Shown here: positions 34,483-40,750 of the stretch, one piece after another
How positions within the stretch are numbered: position 1 is the first letter of the stretch
How the letters are laid out: the number at the start of each line of letters is the position of its first letter
DNA from: Rhodospirillaceae bacterium
GTDB lineage: Bacteria; Pseudomonadota; Alphaproteobacteria; Dongiales; Dongiaceae
Reading direction: 5' to 3'
Assembly: GCA_016794165.1 (NCBI GenBank)
Contig: JAEUKV010000260.1
Location: 1-40,750, forward strand
DNA length: 40,750 bases
Notes under the pieces: generated by a model
What the model was told of the DNA's origin: nothing
The model's input: the letters and a program-made list of their open reading frames with translations, nothing else
Database searches by the model: none
Translations under genes and position numbers: made by a program

Positions 34483-35321
34483 GCGCCCTTATCGCCCTCG
34501 GAAATGATGCTCGGGAGGACCTGGCATTGGAAGAGCTGCTGCGCCTCACCAGGCGCAACCGCTTCCTGCCGATCCCGCCGCAGGAACGCAATTTCGTCGG
34601 CGACGGAGATTTTCTCGCCATCGGCTGCGAGTTCCTGCGTCACTTCGTGGAGTTGGGCGGCCTGCGGCCACAACACCGGGTGATTGAAATCGGCTGCGGC
34701 CTTGGCCGGATGGCCTTGCCGCTGACTCAGTTCCTCGAACCGCCGGCGGGTCGCTACAGCGGCTTTGACGTGGTGGCCGAGGGAATTGCCTGGGCGCGGG
34801 AGAATATCGCCAGCCGATACGAGAACTTCGACTTCCGGCATCTCGACTTTCGCAACCAGCTCTACAATCCGCAAGGCAACCTCGGCGCGGATACCGGTGC
34901 CCTGCCGTTTGAAGCCGCGCGTGCGGATTTCATCCTGATGACTTCGGTGGTGACGCATCTAGACGCTCTGGACACGGCCTTCTATCTGCGTGAATCAGCG
35001 CGCCTGCTGCGTCCCCAGGGGCGCCTTTTCGTGACGGCCTTCGTGCTTGATGCCGTCAACCGACAGCTGGTTTCGCAACGGAAGTCGCGACCGGCTTTCG
35101 AGCTTGGCGATGGGCCGGCGCATTTTTCCGACCGGGCCCATCCGATGGCCGCCGTCGCCTTCGATTTCGACTGGCTTCTGGCGACCGCCGCCGCCGCCGG
35201 GCTCCATCTTGCCCGGCCCGTCGCCTTCGGTCACTGGAGTGGCCGTCAGGCCGAGAACTTTCAGGACATCTGCGTGTTCAGCCGCAGCATCGCGCCCGGT
35301 CGGGAGGCCACATCGCAATGA
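34479..35321 (+). CDS. SAM-dependent class I methyltransferase
   Basis: 280-residue cytoplasmic methyltransferase with the S-adenosylmethionine loop EIGCGLGRMALPL (70-82), an acidic end of strand 2 at GFDVVAEGI (about 94-102), DFILMTSVVTHLD (about 149-161) and LLRPQGRLFVTAF. The substrate is unknown; in a glycosyltransferase operon it probably methylates a sugar or caps a glycan. ATG at 34479 and its stop both overlap neighbours by 4 bases (ATGA), so it is translated with the glycosyltransferases on each side. Confidence 0.87.
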   Translation: MSALIALGNDAREDLALEELLRLTRRNRFLPIPPQERNFVGDGDFLAIGCEFLRHFVELGGLRPQHRVIEIGCGLGRMALPLTQFLEPPAGRYSGFDVVAEGIAWARENIASRYENFDFRHLDFRNQLYNPQGNLGADTGALPFEAARADFILMTSVVTHLDALDTAFYLRESARLLRPQGRLFVTAFVLDAVNRQLVSQRKSRPAFELGDGPAHFSDRAHPMAAVAFDFDWLLATAAAAGLHLARPVAFGHWSGRQAENFQDICVFSRSIAPGREATSQ

Positions 35322-36652
35322 AGCCCCTGAAGGTCCTTCATCTCTGCCACAATCATCCCTCGCTTCATCCAGGTGGAACCGAGATATTTGCCGGCGACCT
35401 GCATCGTCAGCTCGCTCGTACGGACGGAGTCGAGAGCCTGTTCATCGGCTGTGTCGACAGGAATCACCGCCAGCAGCGCCCGGGCACGGTCTTTCAGGGC
35501 ATCGGTCGCCAGCGCGACGAAATGCTGATGTGGACCGGCCACTTTGATCACTTTTACCTGTCGCAGATCGATCTCCATGGCATTGTGCCCGAGCTTTCGG
35601 AACTGCTGCGCGAAGTCAGGCCCGATGTCGTTCACTTCCACCATCTCCTGCTGATGGGTGTCGAGATCCTGTTCCTGGTGCGGCGTGTCCTGCCCAATGC
35701 CGGAATCATCCTGTCGCTCCATGACTACTATTCCATTTGCGCCCATGACGGGCAGATGGTGACGACCGGCGAGCGCAGGCTTTGCAACGCGGCGACTCCG
35801 GATGCCTGTCATCGCTGCTTTCCGCAAATCGAGACCGAGCAGTTCGTTCTGCGCGAGCGCCATCTGAAGACGCATCTTTCCGTGGTCGATCGATTCCTGG
35901 CGCCGAGCGAGTTCCTGCGTCGGCGCCACATTGCCTGGGGCCTGGCACCGGACCGGATCCAGGTCATGCGCAATGCGCGACCGTTTACCGCCATGGCGCC
36001 GCATCGTGCCGTACCCCGCGGCGGCGCGCGCAATCGCTTCGGCTATTTCGGAAATCTCAGTCCGAACAAGGGTGTCCTGGTTCTGCTTGAGGCGGCGCGT
36101 CTGCTGCAGGCGCGGCGACCGGGAAGTTTCCGGCTGGACATCTTCGGTGGCGCGCCGTTCCAGAGCGAAGCCTTCAAGGCCGATCTCAACCTCGCCCTTG
36201 AACGGGCGGGCGATGCCGTGCGTTGGCACGGTGCCTACCGCGCGGAGGATCTGGCCGGACTGATGGCTGATGTCGACTGGGTGGTGACACCCTCGCAGTG
36301 GTGGGAGAACGCGCCGCTGGTGATCGATGAGGCGTTCGGGCATCGCCGGCCGGTGATCGCCAGCGACATCGGCGGCATGGCCGAGGCCGTGGACCATGAG
36401 CGCAATGGCCTGACCTTCCGGGTCGGCGACGCCATGGCTCTGGCGGAGTCGCTCGAACGGGCCGTCACGGAACCGCAATTGTGGAAGCGACTCGTCGCCG
36501 GCATCAGGCCCCGCCGCACGCTCGAAACATGTGTCGAGGAGCATCTCGCGCTCTATCGCGATCTGGTGGCAGGTCGCGCTGAGCCACGTCGGCGCAATCC
36601 GACAACAAGGCATGCTGCGCGCAATACCCCGACCCATGGCGCCCAGCTCTAG
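35318..36652 (+). CDS. GT4 family glycosyltransferase
   Basis: 444-residue GT-B glycosyltransferase. N-terminal domain: VLHLCHNHPSLHPGGTEIFA (6-25), with the glycine-rich acceptor loop, VVHFHHLLLMG and LSLHDYYSICAHDGQMV. A cysteine pair (CHRC, about 167-170) lies in an insert and resembles a metal-binding knuckle seen in some GT4 proteins. C-terminal donor domain: RFGYFGNLSPNKGVLVLLEAA split along about 241-261, VTPSQWWENAPLVIDEAF with Glu in the E-x7-E position, and PVIASDIGGMAE. ATG at 35318 overlaps the methyltransferase stop by 4 bases. Confidence 0.88.
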   Translation: MKPLKVLHLCHNHPSLHPGGTEIFAGDLHRQLARTDGVESLFIGCVDRNHRQQRPGTVFQGIGRQRDEMLMWTGHFDHFYLSQIDLHGIVPELSELLREVRPDVVHFHHLLLMGVEILFLVRRVLPNAGIILSLHDYYSICAHDGQMVTTGERRLCNAATPDACHRCFPQIETEQFVLRERHLKTHLSVVDRFLAPSEFLRRRHIAWGLAPDRIQVMRNARPFTAMAPHRAVPRGGARNRFGYFGNLSPNKGVLVLLEAARLLQARRPGSFRLDIFGGAPFQSEAFKADLNLALERAGDAVRWHGAYRAEDLAGLMADVDWVVTPSQWWENAPLVIDEAFGHRRPVIASDIGGMAEAVDHERNGLTFRVGDAMALAESLERAVTEPQLWKRLVAGIRPRRTLETCVEEHLALYRDLVAGRAEPRRRNPTTRHAARNTPTHGAQL

Positions 36653-36688
36653 GTGGAGACGGCAGGCGGCATGAACAAGGATGTACAG

Positions 36689-37423
36689 ATGACGGCCAAT
36701 GCTGAGACAACGTCAACCATCGACACCGTGGCCCGGCAACAGGACAGCGCGCCCAGCCTGCAGGGCTATATCGATGCGATCGAGCCGGACCGGATCTATG
36801 GCTGGGCCTGGAACAGCGGCGATCCGTCCGAGCGTCTCGCGGTGGAGATTCGCCAAGGCGAACAACTGATCGTGCGGCTGGAGGCCAATCATCCGCGCCC
36901 CGATCTGGTTGCCAACGGCATCGGTGACGGACGCTATGCCTTCGTCGCCGACATTCCCGCAATCGGCGAGATCAATCGGGCGTCACCGATCACGGTCCTG
37001 GCGATCGCCGCGGACGGCATCAGTTCGCTGGAACTCAAGCGTCAATCGGGCGCCCCGGCCAATACCGACAGCGCCGCGGTCCTGGGCGAAATTCGCGCGC
37101 GCGATCAGCGCCTGCAGGGCCAGTTGCGGCAGCTGGTCAGCGTTGCCAAGGAGCGCGGCGGCCTCGATCAGGGACTGCATGAGCGGATGAACGAGGTCCT
37201 TGGGCGGCTTGATCTGGCGCTTCCGGAGGTCGATCGGCGCATCGGTACGCTCGAAGTGTTCGAACTGCGCTTCGATACCCTGTTGCAGCGGTTCGAGACG
37301 CGGCTGAAGATCGTGGAGGCGAGATCACGGACGCGCCAACCGCTCCTGCTGTGGCTCTGGGCCGGTCTTGCCACGACCGCCACGCTCGGCTTCGTTGCCT
37401 ATCATTTCCTGCGGGTTGCCTGA
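36689..37423 (+). CDS. Tail-anchored protein: small beta domain, coiled coil, C-terminal membrane helix
   Basis: I do not recognise a named family. From ATG 36689 it has 244 residues. A beta-type domain at about 25-95 has the pattern IYGWAWNSGDPSERLAVEIR ... RPDLVANGIGDGRYAF. Domains like this occur beside or inside glycosyltransferases, and the GT2 upstream has a similar one. Residues about 118-205 are strongly helical with heptad-like spacing (coiled coil). The last 25-30 residues are one hydrophobic helix (LLLWLWAGLATTATLGFVAY), so the protein is tail-anchored in the inner membrane facing the cytoplasm. ATG 36689 has AAGGA 7 bases upstream; ATG 36671 and GTG 36653 are in-frame alternatives. 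It ends 2 bases before the exporter gene, suggesting a link to secretion. Confidence 0.75.
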   Translation: MTANAETTSTIDTVARQQDSAPSLQGYIDAIEPDRIYGWAWNSGDPSERLAVEIRQGEQLIVRLEANHPRPDLVANGIGDGRYAFVADIPAIGEINRASPITVLAIAADGISSLELKRQSGAPANTDSAAVLGEIRARDQRLQGQLRQLVSVAKERGGLDQGLHERMNEVLGRLDLALPEVDRRIGTLEVFELRFDTLLQRFETRLKIVEARSRTRQPLLLWLWAGLATTATLGFVAYHFLRVA

Positions 37424-37425
37424 TC

Positions 37426-39180
37426 ATGGCAACAGTGAAGACAGCGGTCCTCAACAGCGCGTTCCAGGACGCCATGCGCGCCCTGCGCGGTGGTTTTCTG
37501 TTCGTGGCGGTATTGACCTGTGTCATCTGCCTTTGCCAGCTGATCGTGCCGCTCTTCATGATCCAGGTCTATGACCGCGTGCTGGGCAGTCGCAGCCTCG
37601 ACACGCTCGCCATGCTGATCGTGGTGGCGGCAGGCGGTCTGATGTTGCTGGGCGCCCTCGATTACATCCGCAACCGCGTCTATCACGTGCTGGGAGATCG
37701 CATGGCGAGACGGTTGAACGGTCCCACGCTGCAGGCGGCGGTGGACGGTTCCCTGGAAGGCCGTAACGCCCATCCGGGCCAGGCCCTGCGCGATCTCAAC
37801 GACCTGCGTCAGTTCATGACCGGATCAGCAGTCAATGTGCCGTTCGAGGCGATGTTCACGCCGCTCTTCCTTGCCGTCATGTTTCTCATGCATCCGGTCT
37901 ACGGTTATATGGCCGTGTTCGCCGCCCTGCTGCTGATCTCGCTCAGCGTCCTGATGGAGGTGGTGGCGCGGCGGCCGCTGGCCGAGGCGAACGAGGCGGC
38001 GGTCAGGAGCATGGGGGAGACCTCGGCCGCCCTGCGCAATGCCGAAGTGATCCAGGCGATGGGCATGCTCCCGGCCATAGCGCGGCGCTGGGAGCGCAAC
38101 CAGTACCGGGTTCTGGCCAATCTGGACGAGGGCAACCGCCGCAGTCGCGCGCTCTCTTCGACGTCGAAGACCGCCCGCTATCTGCTGCAGATCGCCATGC
38201 TGTCGATCGGCGCGATCCTGGTCATCCAGCGCGAGGCAACGCCGGGAACCATGGTGGCGGCCTCGATCATCATGGGCCGCATGCTGCTGCCGTTCGACCA
38301 GCTGATCGAAGGCTGGCGGCAATGGGTGGCCGCCCGCGGTGCCTACCGTCGCCTGAATGACCTGATCGGGCGGAGCGCGACCCGCAAGTCCGGCATGGCA
38401 TTGCAGAATCCGGAAGGGCGGCTGGTCGTCGACCGACTCGGCTTCATTCCGCCGGGTTCTGACCGGCCCGTGTTGCGCAACATCAGCTTCAACCTCGAGC
38501 CGGGCGAAGTGCTGGGCGTCATCGGTCCCTCCGCGGCCGGCAAGTCGACCCTGGCGCGGTTGCTGGTCGGGGTCTGGCGGCCGACCCAAGGGGCCGTCTA
38601 TCTCGACGGCCAGAACGTGGTGAACTGGGATCGGGTGTCCTTCGGTCAGGCGGTCGGCTACCTGCCGCAATCGGTCTCGCTGCTGGAGGGGACTATTCGC
38701 GACAATATCGCTCATATGGCGGAATCCGACCCGGCCGACGTGGTCGCGGCGGCACGCCGGGCGGATGTGCACGAGACCATCGGCACCCTGCCGCATGGCT
38801 ACGACACTGAGATCGGCGAGCAGGGTTATGCGCTCAGCGGCGGTCAGCGACAGCGCATCGGGCTGGCGCGCGCGCTTTACGGCGCTCCGGTCTTCATGGT
38901 GCTGGACGAACCCAATGCGAATCTCGATCAGACCGGCGAGCAGGCCTTGATGAACGCCCTCGGCGCCGCCAAGGCCGACGGTACCACGATCATTCTCATC
39001 ACCCATCGACCGTCGATCGTCGGTGTCTGCGACAAGCTGCTGGTGCTGCGGGATGGCGCCATGGCGCAGTTCGGCCCACGGGTTGATGTGCTGCGCTCGG
39101 TCACCGCGGCGACCAGGCAGGATGGCAGTTTGCCCGCTTCCGCCGGGAGCGGTGGCGTGGCGAGGCTGGTGAAGTCATGA
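37426..39180 (+). CDS. Type I secretion system ABC exporter (PrtD-like)
   Basis: 584-residue half-transporter with a membrane domain (about 1-320, six helices) fused to an ATPase. Walker A is GPSAAGKST (367-375), the signature LSGGQ is at 470-474 and Walker B VFMVLDE is at 489-495; ITHRP gives the switch histidine. There is no C39 peptidase or RTX-binding N-terminal domain, as in PrtD/AprD exporters of RTX proteins. Near the N-terminus, FMIQVYDRVLGSRSLDTL is typical of this group. ATG at 37426 is the first good start after the upstream gene. The stop overlaps the adaptor gene by 4 bases. The likely cargo is the RTX protein at 31251. Confidence 0.93.
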   Translation: MATVKTAVLNSAFQDAMRALRGGFLFVAVLTCVICLCQLIVPLFMIQVYDRVLGSRSLDTLAMLIVVAAGGLMLLGALDYIRNRVYHVLGDRMARRLNGPTLQAAVDGSLEGRNAHPGQALRDLNDLRQFMTGSAVNVPFEAMFTPLFLAVMFLMHPVYGYMAVFAALLLISLSVLMEVVARRPLAEANEAAVRSMGETSAALRNAEVIQAMGMLPAIARRWERNQYRVLANLDEGNRRSRALSSTSKTARYLLQIAMLSIGAILVIQREATPGTMVAASIIMGRMLLPFDQLIEGWRQWVAARGAYRRLNDLIGRSATRKSGMALQNPEGRLVVDRLGFIPPGSDRPVLRNISFNLEPGEVLGVIGPSAAGKSTLARLLVGVWRPTQGAVYLDGQNVVNWDRVSFGQAVGYLPQSVSLLEGTIRDNIAHMAESDPADVVAAARRADVHETIGTLPHGYDTEIGEQGYALSGGQRQRIGLARALYGAPVFMVLDEPNANLDQTGEQALMNALGAAKADGTTIILITHRPSIVGVCDKLLVLRDGAMAQFGPRVDVLRSVTAATRQDGSLPASAGSGGVARLVKS

Positions 39181-40502
39181 GTGTGATCCCCTTTGACGAC
39201 AATGCGCTGCCGCTGCCGGAACCCAGTCTGCGCCGCTATGTCGTCGCCGGTCTGGGCGCGATCGCGCTCGGCGTCGGTGGTTTCCTGCTGTGGGGATTTC
39301 TGGCTTCTCTCGACCGCGCGGCCATCGCCGATGGGACCATCGTCGTCGACAGCAACCGCAAGACAGTCCAGCATCTGGAAGGTGGCATCGTGAAGGAACT
39401 GCTGGTCCGCGAGGGCGACGCGGTCGAGGCCGGCGACGTGCTGCTGCGGCTCGACCCCGTGCAGATCCGATCCAGCCTCAATCAGTTGCAGACCGAACAT
39501 GTCGGCCGCATCGCGCGGCTGGCCCGTCTTAGGGCCGAACAGGATGGCGCCAAGGACGTGACCTTTCCCCCCGATGTCCTCGCTGAGGCCGATGATCCGG
39601 CAATCGCCACCCTGCTGGCTTCGCAGCGATCCCTGTTCCAGGCGCGCATGTCCGCCTACGAGGAAGGCATCGGCATGCGCTTCCGCAAAATTGCGGAGAT
39701 CGAGAACCAGATCGAGGGATTCAAGAGCCAGATCGCTGCCAGCCGCGAGATGCGCGAAATCGCGGAGAAGCAGCTGGTAACCGTACGCGATCTCTACGCC
39801 AAGGGACTGGCGCAGATCCCCCGCCTGCGCGGACTTGAGAGCGACGTGGCGGAACTGGGCGGCAAGATCGGCGAATTGCGGTCCAATATCGCCAGCGCCA
39901 ACGAATCCATCGCCGGCCTCAATATCGAGATCGAGAACCTGCGCTCGACCAGGGCCAGTGAAGTGGCGGCGGAGTTGCAGCAGGTGCTGGCGGAAGGCAG
40001 CGATTATGAGGGCCGCCATGCCGGGCTTACCGACGTTCTCGGGCGCCTCGATCTGCGGGCGCCGCAGGCGGGGCGGGTGGTCAATCTCCAGGTATTCGGA
40101 CCGGGCGCCGTGCTGCAGCCGGGGCAGCCGGTGCTCGACATCGTGCCGCAGGACGAGCCGCTGCAGGTCGAGGCCAAGGTCAAGACCGACGATATCGATT
40201 CCGTCCGTGTCGGGCTTTCGGCCGATGTCAGGCTGCTTGCCTACAAGCAGCGCCGTGTCCCGCCGATCAAGGGCACGGTGATCAATGTCTCGGCGGACCG
40301 GTTCGTCGAGGAACAGTCCGGCGTTGCCTATTACAACGTGCGCGTCGAGCTGGATCTCGCTTCGATTCCTCCCGAACTGGATGTGGCGCCCTATCCCGGC
40401 ATGCCGGCAGAGGTTCTCATCGCCACCGGTCCCCGGCGGGCGATCGACTATTTCACCTCGCCCATCACCGACAGCTGGAACCGCGCCTTCCGCGAGGAAT
40501 GA
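39177..40502 (+). CDS. HlyD-family membrane fusion protein (PrtE-like)
   Basis: 441-residue periplasmic adaptor that joins the ABC exporter to an outer-membrane TolC-type channel. A short cytoplasmic head is followed by one membrane helix (about 21-43), the first half of a lipoyl-like domain (VDSNRKTVQHLEGGIVKELLVREGD), a long coiled coil (about 140-285), the second lipoyl half (LDLRAPQAGRVVNLQVFGPG) and a beta-barrel region ending in PGMPAEVLIATGPR. It overlaps the exporter gene by 4 bases. No TolC gene is seen in the window; it may lie beyond the end or elsewhere. A T-tailed terminator follows. Confidence 0.93.
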   Translation: MSVIPFDDNALPLPEPSLRRYVVAGLGAIALGVGGFLLWGFLASLDRAAIADGTIVVDSNRKTVQHLEGGIVKELLVREGDAVEAGDVLLRLDPVQIRSSLNQLQTEHVGRIARLARLRAEQDGAKDVTFPPDVLAEADDPAIATLLASQRSLFQARMSAYEEGIGMRFRKIAEIENQIEGFKSQIAASREMREIAEKQLVTVRDLYAKGLAQIPRLRGLESDVAELGGKIGELRSNIASANESIAGLNIEIENLRSTRASEVAAELQQVLAEGSDYEGRHAGLTDVLGRLDLRAPQAGRVVNLQVFGPGAVLQPGQPVLDIVPQDEPLQVEAKVKTDDIDSVRVGLSADVRLLAYKQRRVPPIKGTVINVSADRFVEEQSGVAYYNVRVELDLASIPPELDVAPYPGMPAEVLIATGPRRAIDYFTSPITDSWNRAFREE

Positions 40503-40528
40503 CGCGGCATTTTGCCACTGCTTCCATC

Positions 40529-40567
40529 ATGACCGCGCCGGGTGGCATGATCCCTGGGTCATTTTTT
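40529..40567 (+). terminator. Rho-independent terminator after the HlyD gene
   Basis: ATGACC (40529-40534) pairs with GGTCAT (40557-40562), with further inner pairing possible (GGG with CCC), followed by a run of six T (40562-40567). It ends the rightward glycosyltransferase/secretion unit and separates it from the lipoprotein gene. Confidence 0.65.
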
Positions 40568-40584
40568 GTCCGAGAGGGGATGCC

Positions 40585-40750
40585 ATGGGCCGCTGGGAAC
40601 GTCATCGTTGGGAGCGACTGGGTCGCCTGCTTTGCTGCTTCTGCCTGTTGACAGCCGGCTGCGCCGCGGAGACCGACATGGTGGATTTTGCCGATCTCAA
40701 GCGGTCGGACTCGCCCAATGACGCTCTGGCTTGTCCGCCCAATGCCTGCA
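40585..40750 (+). CDS. Lipoprotein, possibly DUF1499-type (3' end missing)
   Basis: Only the first 55 codons are in the window. The N-terminus has charged residues (MGRWERHRWERLGR), a hydrophobic stretch LLCCFCLLTAGC, and a lipobox L-T-A-G-C, so it is a lipoprotein cleaved before Cys30. After this comes VDFADLKRSDSPNDALACPP, which resembles the start of DUF1499 proteins; this is from memory and uncertain. ATG 40585 has an AGGGG Shine-Dalgarno just upstream. It follows the terminator and is probably a separate unit. Confidence 0.65.
   Translation, partial: MGRWERHRWERLGRLLCCFCLLTAGCAAETDMVDFADLKRSDSPNDALACPPNAC

Overview
The window looks like a chromosomal segment of a GC-rich alphaproteobacterium, most likely of the Rhodospirillales type. 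This placement is inferred from gene content (EhuABCD ectoine transporter, a nar operon with a parvulin and NnrS, a PrtD/HlyD-type secretion system) and base composition; no rRNA or other marker gene is present, so it is not firm. No tRNA, rRNA, CRISPR array, insertion sequence or phage gene was seen. Genes are tightly packed, and many neighbours overlap by four bases (ATGA or variants).

Region 1 (1-4689, +): ectoine/hydroxyectoine use. It runs ehuB (5' end cut by the window edge), ehuC, ehuD, ehuA, an FCD-type GntR regulator, and doeB (N-acetyl-diaminobutyrate deacetylase). A strong hairpin sits between the binding-protein gene and the permease genes. The ectoine hydrolase gene is not in the window.

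Region 2 (4722-18347): nitrate respiration. A Crp/Fnr regulator (-) lies divergent from narK1-narK2-narG-narH-narJ-narI-parvulin-nnrS (+). A near-consensus FNR/Dnr box (5687-5700) lies just upstream of narK1, and the regulator carries the E-x2-S-R recognition-helix pattern that fits such a box. After nnrS comes a FolD-like gene whose protein keeps the fold motifs but lacks several catalytic residues of normal FolD.

Region 3 (18356-29640, -): one nine-gene surface polysaccharide operon. In transcription order: galE, rfbC, rfbD, rfbA, an unrecognised 536-residue protein, a 914-residue GT2-GT4 double glycosyltransferase, a clan GH-A-like hydrolase with a signal segment, a polysaccharide pyruvyl transferase, and an SGNH hydrolase. 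Together they suggest a rhamnose-containing, pyruvylated and possibly acylated glycan. rfbB is missing here.

Region 4 (29874-40750, +): a GT4 glycosyltransferase, then a 300-residue protein made almost only of RTX calcium-binding nonapeptides, a terminator-like hairpin, a GT2 with a long N-terminal extension, a methyltransferase, a second GT4, a protein with a small beta domain plus coiled coil and C-terminal membrane anchor, a type I secretion ABC exporter and its HlyD-type adaptor, a T-tailed terminator, and the start of a lipoprotein gene. The arrangement suggests a secreted RTX scaffold made and exported together with cell-surface glycans. This is the best candidate for an uncharacterised system in the window, followed by the altered FolD-like protein beside the nar operon.
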